From the NCBI RefSeq assembly GCF_030406045.1, contig NZ_CP128988.1, forward strand, positions 2,081,438-2,145,437: a stretch of 64,000 nucleotides of DNA, read 5' to 3'. The translations under genes and the position numbers were made by a program. Below, piece after piece: positions 23,508 through 32,600 of this stretch; the stretch's first letter is position 1, and each line of letters begins with the position of its first letter. The DNA comes from Thiohalobacter sp. IOR34. GTDB taxonomy: Bacteria; Pseudomonadota; Gammaproteobacteria; Thiohalobacterales; Thiohalobacteraceae. The notes beneath the pieces are model-generated. The model searched no databases. It saw nothing but the letters and a program-made list of their open reading frames with translations, and was not told where the DNA came from.

Positions 23508-24296
23508 ATGGGGCATTGCCCGCGCATCCTGGTCTGCGAGCACCAACCGGCACTCCGCGAACAGCTGACCCGCAAACTCTCGGCCAACGGCTTCTGGATC
23601 GACAGCACCGACTCCTCGCGCGAGGCACTGGAGCTGCTGGAGCAGCACCGCTACGATGCCATGACCCTGGGCCTGGTCCTCTCCGACCAGGACAGCATCT
23701 CCTTCCTCCACGATCTGCGGGTGCTAGGCTTCCGCCTGCCGGTGCTGGTCACCTCGATCCACAACGAGCAGGAACAACCCCTGCCGCAACGCCTCGTCGA
23801 GCAGCTCGATGTCGAGCTGGCACTGTGCGAGGAACCGGAACCTGACTGGGTGCGCAAGGCAGCCGACCAGGCACGCATCATCTTCGTCATCAAGTCGGCC
23901 TGCCAGGGGGCGCGGGGCTACCGGCCACGCATCCTGCACGTGGAGCCCGACGCCTTCAGTGCCGGGTTGATCAAGGCCGCCCTGCGCGGCAGCGCGGAAC
24001 TGGTGCAGGTCAGTGATCTGCACCAGCTGGAGGACGCCCTCTGCGACGGGCCCTACGACTTCGTGGTCCTCAACCCCCTGCTGCACGACGACCATGGCGA
24101 GCTGGCGCTGCATCGCATCGCCGGCGCCCATGCCAACCTGCCCATCGTGCTCCACGCACGCTATGGCATCCGTCACGACGAGCCCGACCTCTGGCCGCTG
24201 GCCGCGAATTTCGACGGCGGTGGTTTCGGCCTGGTCCAGGCGCTGCGCAACGTGGTCCTGCACGGCCTGGACATCCCGCACTGCGCCCACGCCTGA
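23508..24296 (+). CDS. Tandem pseudo-receiver protein
   Basis: 262 aa with two CheY-like folds (about 1-125 and 140-255). Both lack the phosphoacceptor Asp: where receivers read D-L-V-L-L-D, domain 1 has DAMTLG (Gly) and domain 2 has DFVVLN (Asn). Acidic residues of the pocket are partly kept (ILVCEHQ, ILHVEPD). No output domain is attached. It probably works by protein contact rather than phosphorylation. It is divergent from the MoxR operon with a 279-bp gap between. No promoter was identified with confidence. Confidence 0.72.
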   Translation: MGHCPRILVCEHQPALREQLTRKLSANGFWIDSTDSSREALELLEQHRYDAMTLGLVLSDQDSISFLHDLRVLGFRLPVLVTSIHNEQEQPLPQRLVEQLDVELALCEEPEPDWVRKAADQARIIFVIKSACQGARGYRPRILHVEPDAFSAGLIKAALRGSAELVQVSDLHQLEDALCDGPYDFVVLNPLLHDDHGELALHRIAGAHANLPIVLHARYGIRHDEPDLWPLAANFDGGGFGLVQALRNVVLHGLDIPHCAHA

Positions 24297-24324
24297 GCCG
24301 CCTTGCGGGGAGTGACGGCCGGGC

Positions 24325-24762
24325 TCAGGAGAAACGCAGCGGCGCCACCTCCCCGGTGCGCAGCCAGTGCCGGTAGTCGGCCAGGATCAGGGCATGGTCG
24401 AAGGCCAGCGGCGGCACCTCGGCCGGATCGAACAGCTCCAGCGCCCGGGCATCGTCCATGGCCCGCGGCTCGCCCCGCGCCTCGCCGATGTACACCGCGC
24501 TCACCGTGTGGCCGCGCGCATCCCGCGCCGGATCCGAATAGCAACCGAGCAGCAGCCTGAGCCTCACCTCCAGACCGGTCTCCTCCCGCGCCTCGCGTAC
24601 CGCCGCCTGCTCCAGGCGTTCACCGACGTCGACGAAACCGCCGGGCAGGGCCCAGCCGGGTGGCGGATGGCGCCGCTCGATGAGCACCAGGGGACGGCCC
24701 GGCCGGTCGACCATCTCGATGATCACGTCCACCGTGAGCAGCGGCGTCTGCGGGCGCGGCAT
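24325..24762 (-). CDS. Nudix hydrolase
   Basis: 145 aa with a full Nudix box: GGFVDVGERLEQAAVREAR continuing EETGLEV (G-X5-E-X7-REUXEEXGU satisfied). Substrate cannot be told from sequence; a nucleoside diphosphate derivative is likely. Start at 24762 lies 2 nt after the hslR stop, so it is the last gene of the htpG-hslR-nudix operon. Confidence 0.88.
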   Translation of the reverse strand: MPRPQTPLLTVDVIIEMVDRPGRPLVLIERRHPPPGWALPGGFVDVGERLEQAAVREAREETGLEVRLRLLLGCYSDPARDARGHTVSAVYIGEARGEPRAMDDARALELFDPAEVPPLAFDHALILADYRHWLRTGEVAPLRFS

Positions 24763-24764
24763 GC

Positions 24765-25169
24765 TCAGCCCCGCCCGGTGACGCGCCGCCACTGGCGGCG
24801 GGCCTTCTTGTCCGGCCGGCCACCGCCCTGCGGCTGGGCCGCGGCCTGCAGCCGGCGCTCCTCGCGGCGCGCCTCGCGCGCTGCCAGGCTCGCCGGGTCC
24901 TCGGCGTAGAGGGTGGCGGCCACACTGGCCGGTCCGCGGCGCGCAGCGAGCCGCAGCACCTCGATCTCGAACAGCAGATCACCCTTGTGGATGCGCAGCC
25001 GGTCACCCGGCTTCAGAGGGCGGGAGGCTTTGACCCGGGCGCCATTGACGTGAACCTTGCCGCCCTGCACCGCCTCCGCGGCCAGGGCACGGGTCTTGAA
25101 GAAACGCGCCGCCCACAGCCACTTGTCGACACGCAGGCGCTCCGGCGGCGGGCTGCCGGACTCAGCCAC
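24765..25169 (-). CDS. hslR: Heat shock protein 15 (S4 RNA-binding), HslR
   Basis: 134 aa with an S4 domain: LRVDKWLWAARFFKTRALA, then GGKVHVNGARVKASRPLKPGD. The C-terminal tail is basic (KKARRQWRR). Hsp15 binds stalled 50S subunits that carry a free nascent chain and recycles them. GTG start at 25169, 12 nt downstream of htpG. It therefore likely shares the htpG sigma-32 promoter, matching its heat-shock control in E. coli. Confidence 0.9.
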   Translation of the reverse strand: MAESGSPPPERLRVDKWLWAARFFKTRALAAEAVQGGKVHVNGARVKASRPLKPGDRLRIHKGDLLFEIEVLRLAARRGPASVAATLYAEDPASLAAREARREERRLQAAAQPQGGGRPDKKARRQWRRVTGRG

Positions 25170-25181
25170 GAGGGTCTGTGC

Positions 25182-27068
25182 TCATTGGCCGCCCAGCCCG
25201 AGCAGCAGGCCGTTGAGACGGCGCACGAAGCTGGCCGGATCCTCCAGGTGACCGCCCTCGGCCAGCAGGGCCTGATCGAACAGCACCCGGGTCCAGTCCT
25301 CGAAGCGCTGCTCGTCCTCGATCTCCTTCAGCTGGCGGACCAGGGGATGGCCGGGATTGATCTCCAGCGCCGGCCTGGAGATCGGCACCTCGTGGCCGGC
25401 CTGGCGCAGCATCTGCTGCAGATGCACGGCCATGTCCTGCTCGCCCAGCACCAGGCAGGCGGGCGACTCGGTCAGCCGGTGACTGATGCGCACCGCCGAG
25501 ACCTGCTCGCCGAGCACCTTCTGCATGCGCTCCAGAACCTCCTTGTACTCGCCCTCGGCCTCCTCGGCCTGCTTCTTCTGCGCCTCGTCCTCCAGCTCGT
25601 CGAGATCGAGATCACCCTTGGCCACCGAGGCCAGCGGCTTGCCGTCGAACTCGGTGAGGTGGGACATCATCCATTCGTCGACCCGGTCCCAGAGCAGCAG
25701 CACCTCGATGCCCTTGTTGCGAAACACCTCCAGATGCGGGCTGTGGCGGGCGGCGGCGAAGCTCTCTGCGGTGATGTAGTAGATCTTCTTCTGCCCCGGC
25801 TTCATGCGCTGCAGGTAGTCTTCCAGCGAGACGTTCTGCTCCTCGCTGTCGGTATGGGTGGAGCTGAAGCGCAGCAGGCGGGCGATACGCTCCCGGTTGG
25901 CGTAGTCCTCTGCCGGCCCTTCCTTCATGACCTTGCCGAACTCGCGCCAGAAGGTGGCGTATTTCTCGGGCTCGTTCCTGGCCAGGCCCTCCAGCAGGCC
26001 GAGCACCTTCTTCACCGAGGCGGCACGGATGGTGTCGATCAGCTTGTTGTGCTGGAGGATCTCGCGCGACACGTTGAGCGGCAGATCGTCCGAGTCGACC
26101 ACGCCACGCACGAAGCGCAGATAGTGCGGCATCAGCTGCTCGGCGTCGTCCATGATGAACACCCGGCGCACATAGAGCTTGATGCCGTGGCGCCGCTCGC
26201 GGTCGTAGAGGTCGAAGGGCGCACGCTGCGGCACGTAGAGCAGCGAGATATAGGACTGGGTGCCCTCCACCCGGTTGTGGGTCCAGGTCAGCGGATCCTC
26301 GAAATCGTGGGCGACGTGCTTGTAGAATTCCTTGTACTCCTCGTCCGTGATCTCGTTCTTGGGACGCGCCCAGAGTGCCTCGGCGCTGTTGATCTGCTGC
26401 CATTCCTCCTTGCCCTCCTCGCCCTCCAGCAGCTCGATGGGCAGGGAGATGTGATCCGAGTACTTCTTGACGATGGCGCGAATCCGGTAGGGCTCGAGGA
26501 ACTCCTCCTCGCCCTCGCGCAGGTGCAGAGTGACATCTGTGCCACGGGCCTCGCGCTCGATGGTCTCCAGGGTGTAGCTGCCCTCGCCGTCCGAGACCCA
26601 GCGCACGCCGTGCTCGGCGGTGAGACCGGCGCGGCGGGTCTCCACCGTCACCTTGTCGGCGACGATGAAGGCGGAATAGAAGCCAACGCCGAACTGTCCG
26701 ATGAGCTGGGCATCCTTGGCCTGGTCGCCGGTCAGCGACTCGAAGAACTGGCGGGTGCCCGACTTGGCGATGGTGCCGATGTTCTCCACCACCTCCTCGC
26801 GGTTCATGCCGACACCGTTGTCGGAGACGGTAAGGGTGCGCGCCTTGCGGTCGATGCGAATGCGGATCTTCAGATCGCTGTCAGCCTCGAACAGGGCATC
26901 GTCGCTCAGCGCCTCGAAGCGCAGCTTGTCACAGGCATCGGAGGCATTGGAGATCAGCTCGCGGAGGAAGATCTCCTTGTTGGAATACAGCGAATGGATC
27001 ATGAGGTTCAGCAGCTGCCGGACCTCGGTCTGGAATTCGAGTGTTTCCTTGTGGGCGTCGACGCTCAT
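25182..27068 (-). CDS. htpG: Chaperone protein HtpG (Hsp90)
   Basis: 628 aa, bacterial Hsp90. Seen: the GHKL ATPase domain with [27 protein letters not shown] and [13 protein letters not shown]; the middle domain with [17 protein letters not shown] and [11 protein letters not shown]; and a C-terminal dimerisation domain. The ATG at 27068 gives the usual start and follows AAGAGGTGG. The sigma-32 promoter at 27153-27181 is directly upstream. hslR and the Nudix gene follow at 12 and 2 nt. Confidence 0.97.
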   Translation of the reverse strand: MSVDAHKETLEFQTEVRQLLNLMIHSLYSNKEIFLRELISNASDACDKLRFEALSDDALFEADSDLKIRIRIDRKARTLTVSDNGVGMNREEVVENIGTIAKSGTRQFFESLTGDQAKDAQLIGQFGVGFYSAFIVADKVTVETRRAGLTAEHGVRWVSDGEGSYTLETIEREARGTDVTLHLREGEEEFLEPYRIRAIVKKYSDHISLPIELLEGEEGKEEWQQINSAEALWARPKNEITDEEYKEFYKHVAHDFEDPLTWTHNRVEGTQSYISLLYVPQRAPFDLYDRERRHGIKLYVRRVFIMDDAEQLMPHYLRFVRGVVDSDDLPLNVSREILQHNKLIDTIRAASVKKVLGLLEGLARNEPEKYATFWREFGKVMKEGPAEDYANRERIARLLRFSSTHTDSEEQNVSLEDYLQRMKPGQKKIYYITAESFAAARHSPHLEVFRNKGIEVLLLWDRVDEWMMSHLTEFDGKPLASVAKGDLDLDELEDEAQKKQAEEAEGEYKEVLERMQKVLGEQVSAVRISHRLTESPACLVLGEQDMAVHLQQMLRQAGHEVPISRPALEINPGHPLVRQLKEIEDEQRFEDWTRVLFDQALLAEGGHLEDPASFVRRLNGLLLGLGGQ

Positions 27069-27152
27069 CTCGGGATTACCACCTCTTGTTGCTGTCAGGA
27101 CTCTGCCGTCGGCGCAGCCCCGATGGGACCGCCTGACGGACCGCTGGCGCAA

Positions 27153-27181
27153 GCATGGGGGTGGGGCCGGGCTTTTTCAAG
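27153..27181 (-). promoter_or_regulatory. Sigma-32 (heat-shock) promoter for htpG-hslR
   Basis: On the minus strand CTTGAAA (27181-27175, perfect), a 14-bp spacer and CCCCATGC (27160-27153) match the RpoH consensus. The -35 overlaps the last codons of ogt. It lies 85 bp before the htpG start. Confidence 0.78.
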
Positions 27182-27647
27182 ATTGCCGTTCGTGGGCCAG
27201 CAGCCAGCGCTTGATGGCCAGCAGCGGCCCCTCGCGGGCGCCGGCATAGCCACCCTCACCGCTGGCCGCCACCACCCGGTGGCAGGGGATCAGGATCGGC
27301 ACGGGGTTGCGCCGGCATGCCTGGCCGACGGCGCGCGGCGCGCTGCCGAGACGGGTCGCCAGCTCACCGTAGTGGCGGCACTCGCCCGGCGGGATCTCGG
27401 CCAGTGCGGCCCAGACCCGGCGCTGGAAGGGGCTGCCCCGGGGCCGCAGCGGCACCGGCGGCACCCGCCGTGGATCCTTGAAATAGGCCTCCAGGGCATC
27501 GCAGGCCCGGCGCGCGGCGGGGCTGCACGGCGCGCGCAGCGGGGTCCCGGAAGGCAGGAAGTCGATGCCGGTCAGGGCGCCCGTGGCATCCAGGCGCAGG
27601 CCGAGGCGACCGAGCGGCGAATCGAGCACGGCCTGCCACTCCGCCAT
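27177..27647 (-). CDS. ogt: Methylated-DNA-protein-cysteine methyltransferase (Ogt type)
   Basis: Suicide repair of O6-alkylguanine. 156 aa with the acceptor Cys in PILIPCHRVVAASG and the helix-turn-helix stretch FQRRVWAALAEIPPGECRHYGELA. The N-terminal domain is short and lacks Ada zinc cysteines, so Ogt rather than Ada. The repeat element ending 5 nt before its ATG separates it from the upstream gene. Removing the element leaves TAACCATGG, a 2-nt intergenic gap. Confidence 0.92.
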   Translation of the reverse strand: MAEWQAVLDSPLGRLGLRLDATGALTGIDFLPSGTPLRAPCSPAARRACDALEAYFKDPRRVPPVPLRPRGSPFQRRVWAALAEIPPGECRHYGELATRLGSAPRAVGQACRRNPVPILIPCHRVVAASGEGGYAGAREGPLLAIKRWLLAHERQS

Positions 27648-27650
27648 GGT

Positions 27651-27901
27651 CAGCCCGGATATTGCACCAGGGATTCGATGCTCAGGGCGGAGCTGGCAAA
27701 GCAGGTTGGCCGATCACCCGCAGAAGCATGGCCGTAGCCATGGTTCAAGGGCGATCGGCCAGGATGCGCAGCCAGATGCGTCCTGAAATCGAATAGGCAC
27801 AAACTGTACCCCGCAGTGAGGAACCATTTGCGAGCCTCCCGGCCTTGTATGTCAGTCTGCACTCCGATCATGCGCGCCGCCTTGGTGCAATATCCGGGTT
27901 A
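27651..27901. repeat. 251-bp TA-bounded element, intact copy B (inverted)
   Basis: Same 251-bp length and interior as copies A and C but in the opposite orientation, ending TTGGTGCAATATCCGGGTTA. The terminal TA on the left has changed to CA. The right-hand TA supplies the stop codon (TAA on the minus strand) of the helical-repeat gene. A reconstructed empty site reads GGACTAACCATGG. Confidence 0.88.
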
Positions 27902-29704
27902 GTCCGCTGCGCGCTGCCTGAGGCGGCGCAGCTCGTGACGCAGCACCCGCTGACGGGCGGCATCGCGGGTCGCGTTGAGCAGGCCCTGCAACTGGCCGGC
28001 CGCATCCTCGACAAAACCGGCCGCGGCCAACTCGCGGGCGGCGTGATAACGGGCGGTCTGCGCCCAGGGATCCATGGCGTGGGGGTCCGGGGTGGCGGCC
28101 GAGGCGAGGTAGAGGCGGGCAGCGGCGGCATGGCGGCCGAGGGCCTGCTCCGACTCCGCCATCCAGAACAGCAGCTCGCGGCGATTGCGCAGCGGCAGCG
28201 GCAGGGCGGCGATGCGCCGCAGCAACCCCAGGGCCCGGCGGTGCGCCTTGAGCCGCTGCAGATCGAACACCACCTGCAGCAGGCGGTCGAGCGCCTCCCC
28301 GGCGGGCGGCGTCTCAGCCTCCAGCAGCCCCGCCAGCAGCCGGCTGCCCTCGTCCAGCTCGCCGGCCAGGACGCTGACCCTGGCCCGGCGCAGCTGCCAG
28401 TCGAAGCGATCCTGGCCAGGCGGCGGTTCGGGAATGGTGCGCATCAGTCCGGCCGCGGCATTCACCTCGCCGTCGGCCAGCAGGCCGTCCACCAGTCGGT
28501 AGCGTACGAGGCGGGGGATGGCCTCGGGCCGCGGGTAACGTCCGCCATCGAGGTAGAGCGCCCGCAGCAGCCGCCGGCCACCCGGCAGCGCCTCGAGCTG
28601 GGCAGCCAGATAGTCATGCGCCAGTTCGCGCCGGTGCGGGTCGCTGGCCGTCTCGCCGAGCACGGCGAACAGCAGCCGGGCGCGCAGCGGCTGTTTCTCC
28701 AGGGCCTCGGTGGCGGCGAAGTACCAGTCCTGGTCACGGCCGACCAGCAGCTGCTCGCGGTTGCCGATGCGCCGGCCGGCCTCCAGATAAGCCTGCCAGA
28801 GCAGCTCGGCATCCACCTGGAACAGGCCGTCCGCGGCCTGCCCGGGTGCGGCCAGGGCCAGGGCGCGTTCCAGCGCCTCGATGCGCGCCACCGGCCGTTG
28901 CTGGCGTTCCAGGGCCTGGGCGATCAGATCCCAGAGACGCGCCTGCACCGGCACCGCCAGCCCGGTGTCCTCCAGCGCCCGGCGCGCCCGCGCGAGCACC
29001 TGGTCGGCATCGAGCCGGCCGCTGCGCAGGGCCGCCAGCAGCCGCAGTGGCCGGGCGGCCGGCCGTTCCAGGCCGGCCAGCACGGCATGCGCCTCCTCGG
29101 GACGGCCACTGCGCAGCAGCACCTCACCGCTCAGCAGCCGCCACTCCGGATCCTCCTCGCCAAAGTCCTGCCGGTAGCGGAGCACGGCGACGCGTGCATC
29201 GGCCAGCCGGTCGTCCAGCAGATAGCTGCGGATCACCAGCCGCCGCCAGCCGCGCCGCGTCTCCCGGCCGGCATCGCCGGCCGACCACAGCAGGCGGCGC
29301 AACACCTGGCGGGCCGCAGCCGGCTGGCCGCTCTCCAGCAGGGCGGCGGCCTGACGCCCGCGCAGCCAGCGCAGGAAGTCCGGCGCCAGATCCGCCGGCG
29401 CCGCGGCCACCCGCGCCACCAGCGCCGCCCAGTCGCGACGCGATTCCAGCAGTCCGATACGCATCCGCTCCCAGCGCATCCAGCTCACCGGGTCTTCGGC
29501 GAAGGCCGGCTGGACGGCATCCATCCGGGCCAGGACCAATTGCGGGGCACCGGCGCTGGCCAGCATGCCCAGGGCCTGCAGTTCGGCATCCGCCGCCGAG
29601 CTGGCCACGATGGGGGGAGCGGCGGGCGTCTCGGCCGGGGCGGCACCGGGCGGGAAGGCGGCGAGCAGGCAGAGCAGCCAGGGGCGAAGGCGGCTCATGG
29701 GCAT
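27899..29704 (-). CDS. Secreted alpha-helical repeat (TPR-like) protein, function unknown
   Basis: About 601 aa. An N-terminal signal peptide (MSRLRPWLLCLLAAF with a cleavage region near PAETPAAP) is followed by a long Ala/Leu/Arg-rich array of helical pairs resembling TPR or bacterial transcription-unrelated scaffold repeats. No enzyme motif was found. A periplasmic location is inferred. Starts at 29704 or 29698 are equally possible, and no clear ribosome site is seen. The stop codon lies on the TA of a repeat element. Before that insertion it directly preceded ogt. Confidence 0.72.
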   Translation of the reverse strand: MPMSRLRPWLLCLLAAFPPGAAPAETPAAPPIVASSAADAELQALGMLASAGAPQLVLARMDAVQPAFAEDPVSWMRWERMRIGLLESRRDWAALVARVAAAPADLAPDFLRWLRGRQAAALLESGQPAAARQVLRRLLWSAGDAGRETRRGWRRLVIRSYLLDDRLADARVAVLRYRQDFGEEDPEWRLLSGEVLLRSGRPEEAHAVLAGLERPAARPLRLLAALRSGRLDADQVLARARRALEDTGLAVPVQARLWDLIAQALERQQRPVARIEALERALALAAPGQAADGLFQVDAELLWQAYLEAGRRIGNREQLLVGRDQDWYFAATEALEKQPLRARLLFAVLGETASDPHRRELAHDYLAAQLEALPGGRRLLRALYLDGGRYPRPEAIPRLVRYRLVDGLLADGEVNAAAGLMRTIPEPPPGQDRFDWQLRRARVSVLAGELDEGSRLLAGLLEAETPPAGEALDRLLQVVFDLQRLKAHRRALGLLRRIAALPLPLRNRRELLFWMAESEQALGRHAAAARLYLASAATPDPHAMDPWAQTARYHAARELAAAGFVEDAAGQLQGLLNATRDAARQRVLRHELRRLRQRAAD

Positions 29705-29819
29705 GAATGCCGGGCAGGGTCGTTCATGACGGGCATTGTAGCAGGGGGCAAAAACAAGGGCGCCATGCCTGTGCATGGCGCCCTTGGCATTCCACGCCGG
29801 CCGCAGCCGGGGATGAGGG

Positions 29820-30164
29820 TCAGATCTTTTCCTTGATCCGTGCCGCCTTGCCGGAACGCTCGCGCAGGTAGTAGAGCTTGGCGCGGCGCACGTCACCACG
29901 GCGCTTGACCTTGATATCGGCGATGGCCGGGCTGTAGGTCTGGAAGACACGCTCCACGCCCTCGCCGTGGGAAATCTTGCGCACCGTGAAGGCCGAATTC
30001 AGACCGCGGTTGCGCTTGGCGATGACCACGCCCTCGAAGGCCTGGATACGCTCGCGGTTACCTTCCTTCACCTTGACGTTGACGATGACGGTGTCGCCCG
30101 GGCCGAACTCCGGCACCTCGCGATTCATCTGTTCCTTTTCCAGTTCTTCGATAATGTTGCTCAT
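29820..30164 (-). CDS. rplS: 50S ribosomal protein L19
   Basis: 114 aa with the conserved [22 protein letters not shown] and [21 protein letters not shown] stretches, located at the 30S-50S interface. Last gene of the rpsP-rimM-trmD-rplS operon, 25 nt after trmD. Confidence 0.98.
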   Translation of the reverse strand: MSNIIEELEKEQMNREVPEFGPGDTVIVNVKVKEGNRERIQAFEGVVIAKRNRGLNSAFTVRKISHGEGVERVFQTYSPAIADIKVKRRGDVRRAKLYYLRERSGKAARIKEKI

Positions 30165-30189
30165 GGGCCTTCCCCTACGCGCGTATAGC

Positions 30190-30941
<752 letters not shown>

Positions 30942-30942
<1 letters not shown>

Positions 30943-31454
30943 CAGAAATCCGGGTCCCAGTCCACCTCGATGCGGCCGGCAGCGAGGTCGATCGACCTGA
31001 TCACCTGGCCCTGCACGAAGGGGATCAGCCGCTCCCGTTCCCCGCGCACCACCAGCACGTCGTTGGCACCGGTGGCGAACAGGTGGTCGACCCGGCCCAG
31101 TTCGACACCTTCGGTGGTGACCACCTCCAGGCCTTCGAGGTCGGTCCAGTAATACTCGTCCTCCGCGGTCTCCGGCAGCTGGTCGCGGCGGATGGCGATG
31201 TCCCGGCCCAGCAGCGCGGCGGCGGCGGTGCGGTCGTCGTAGCCCGCCAGACGGGCCACCACCCCCTTGCCGTGGCGGCGCCCCTCCACCACCTCGCAGG
31301 GCTGCCAGCCCTCAGCCCCCTGCAGGTACCAGGGACGGTAGTCGACGATGTTCTCGCGCGGTTCGGTGTGGGAGTAGACCCGCACCCAGCCGCGCACCCC
31401 GTAGAGGCCGCTGATCCGGCCGACGATGATGAACTGATCGCCTGCCTCGGTCAC
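30942..31454 (-). CDS. rimM: Ribosome maturation factor RimM
   Basis: Assists maturation of the 30S head. 170 aa: an N-terminal RimM domain ([22 protein letters not shown]) and a C-terminal PRC-barrel ([34 protein letters not shown]). GTG start at 31454. Placed between rpsP and trmD, as in other proteobacteria. Confidence 0.95.
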
Positions 31455-31476
31455 GCAGCGATTCGCGGTCCCGCGG

Positions 31477-31731
31477 TCAGGCGGCGTTCTGCGCCTTGTG
31501 CTGCTTGAGCAGCTGGTCGACGCGCTCGGAGGCCTTGGCGCCCCGGGACAGCCAGTGCTCGACACGTTCCACGTCGATCCGCAGGCCCTCTGCGTCTTCC
31601 TTTGCCAGCGGATTGAAAAATCCAAGGCGCTCGATGTAACGGCCGTCACGCCGGTTGCGGCTGTCGGTGACCACGATGTGGTAGAAGGGCCGCTTCTTGG
31701 CGCCGCCACGGGCCAGACGAATGGTTACCAT
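31477..31731 (-). CDS. rpsP: 30S ribosomal protein S16
   Basis: 84 aa starting [20 protein letters not shown], with [16 protein letters not shown] typical of S16. First gene of the operon, with GAAGAG before the ATG. The leader contains a terminator-like hairpin. Confidence 0.97.
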   Translation of the reverse strand: MVTIRLARGGAKKRPFYHIVVTDSRNRRDGRYIERLGFFNPLAKEDAEGLRIDVERVEHWLSRGAKASERVDQLLKQHKAQNAA

Positions 31732-31768
31732 CTCTTCAAATCCTCTTCGCTTCGCTGGGTTGCCCAGT

Positions 31769-31794
31769 AAAAATGCCGCCGGAAACTGGCGGCA
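31769..31794 (-). terminator. Terminator-like hairpin (attenuator) in the rpsP leader
   Basis: On the minus strand TGCCGCC, a 7-nt loop and GGCGGCA are followed at once by TTTTTACT. It lies between the predicted promoter (31813-31841) and the rpsP ATG, leaving about 37 nt before translation. It could attenuate the ribosomal operon or stop transcripts arriving from upstream. Confidence 0.6.
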
Positions 31795-31812
31795 CCTGCG
31801 CTGAAACCGGGC

Positions 31813-31841
31813 ATTGTACGGCATTTTGAGAAAAAGTGAAG
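31813..31841 (-). promoter_or_regulatory. Sigma-70 promoter for the rpsP operon
   Basis: On the minus strand TACAAT (31818-31813) with a 17-bp spacer to TTCACT (31841-31836). The region is AT-rich compared with its surroundings. It predicts a leader of about 75 nt. Confidence 0.6.
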
Positions 31842-31912
31842 CGGGGAGCGGCCCGGAAACGGCCTGAAACCGGATCGGCACAACCCATGACTTGCCACGC
31901 CGTGGATTGCCG

Positions 31913-31957
31913 CTCTCCCACCCGCGCAGCAGGTCAGTCCCAAGTCCGACAGGCTGC
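31913..31957. repeat. Right-end fragment of the TAGCAGCC hairpin element
   Basis: Matches the right end of the element at 54488-54654 over 45 bp with few differences (CTCTCCCACCCGCGCAG, then CAGTCC and AGTCCGACAGGCTGC). Its left part is missing. Between here and the matching left end at 32504-32520 lies the sigma-54 transcript unit. Confidence 0.75.
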
Positions 31958-32175
31958 CGCCCAAGGCAACGCCCCTCCGCTCCCCAAGCCGCGAGACCGG
32001 CGACGGCCGGGAGCGCCGCCGTCGCCTCCCTTTACACTGCATTTCAGTTCAACCATCTGTTTATGCAAACATTATTTCCATGAGCAGGGGTTGTCGCGGT
32101 ATGCGGTGATGCCGAGTCGGGATCATTGACAGGACCGCCGACCGCGCAATCCGACCGCCCCATCAAGCTAACACA

Positions 32176-32189
32176 TTGATTTAAATCAA
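32176..32189. promoter_or_regulatory. Perfect FNR/Anr-type box
   Basis: TTGATTTAAATCAA is a perfect palindrome matching TTGAT-N4-ATCAA. Its centre is about 151 bp before the predicted start of the sigma-54 transcript. No sigma-70 -10 was found at the usual class II spacing on either strand, so its target promoter is unclear. Confidence 0.6.
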
Positions 32190-32307
32190 GGCTTCCGCCA
32201 CAAACGGGCTGCGCCGGGCGACCGGACTTGTCGAGATACTTGACGTTCTCGCTGCCGGGTAGCGCCAAAAAAACATAACATCCTGTTTAGAAAGGTTTTT
32301 GTGGAAG

Positions 32308-32323
32308 TGGCACGGGGGTTGCA
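32308..32323 (+). promoter_or_regulatory. Sigma-54 (-24/-12) promoter
   Basis: TGGCACGGGGGTTGCA matches the RpoN consensus TGGCAC-N5-TTGCW at every defined position, with the invariant GG and GC ten bases apart. Transcription should start near 32334 on the plus strand. No protein gene follows in that direction; ffh is on the other strand. Confidence 0.85.
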
Positions 32324-32333
32324 ACAATGCGGG

Positions 32334-32502
32334 CAAGACGGCAAGAAGGTCAAGAACAAGAGTCGGAGGAGTCACCCAGTACACCAACTATAACTTCGGG
32401 TTGACGCGAGTCGGCGGCAGGACCAACTACAACGCAACTGCCCGGGAACTCGTGGCTGGAATTGGACGGCGGACCTCAGGGGACCGCCGTTTTTGTTTGT
32501 TA
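32334..32502 (+). ncRNA. Putative sigma-54-dependent small RNA
   Basis: Defined by a consensus sigma-54 promoter at the 5' side and a strong intrinsic terminator at the 3' side, giving about 165 nt with no convincing start codon after the ribosome-like GGAGGAG. It contains a duplicated motif (32356-32394 and 32404-32433) sharing ACCAACTAYAAC and GAGTCGGMGG, plus several A/C-rich single-strand candidates and GGA triplets. It could be a regulatory RNA of the kind driven by NtrC- or CbrB-like activators. A short peptide is the alternative, because all differences between the two motif copies would be synonymous in one frame. I recognise no known RNA family. Confidence 0.65.
32466..32502 (+). terminator. 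Strong rho-independent terminator
   Basis: ACGGCGG and CCGCCGT form a 7-bp GC stem around an 11-nt loop, followed by TTTTTGTTTGTT. It is plus-strand specific, since no T-tract follows on the other strand. It ends the sigma-54 transcript. Confidence 0.88.
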
Positions 32503-32503
32503 A

Positions 32504-32600
32504 CAGCCTGTCGGACTTAGCCCGGATATTGCACCAAGGCGGCTCGCCTGATCGGCGTTCAAGCCGTTATACCGAGTATCCCAGGCCGGATCCGACAAAC
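32504..32600. repeat. Hairpin-element terminus interrupted by a 251-type element fragment
   Basis: CAGCCTGTCGGACTTAG (32504-32520) is the left end of the TAGCAGCC element. At its TA the left end of the 251-bp element begins (TAGCCCGGATATTGCACCAA from 32518) and decays after about 80 bp. This is a nested insertion at TA. Confidence 0.72.

Noticed and set aside
32327-32404. A 25-codon frame starting ATGCGGGCAAGACGG inside the sigma-54 unit.
   Set aside because: Its ATG lies before the predicted transcription start and has no ribosome site. The encoded peptide shows no recognisable feature.
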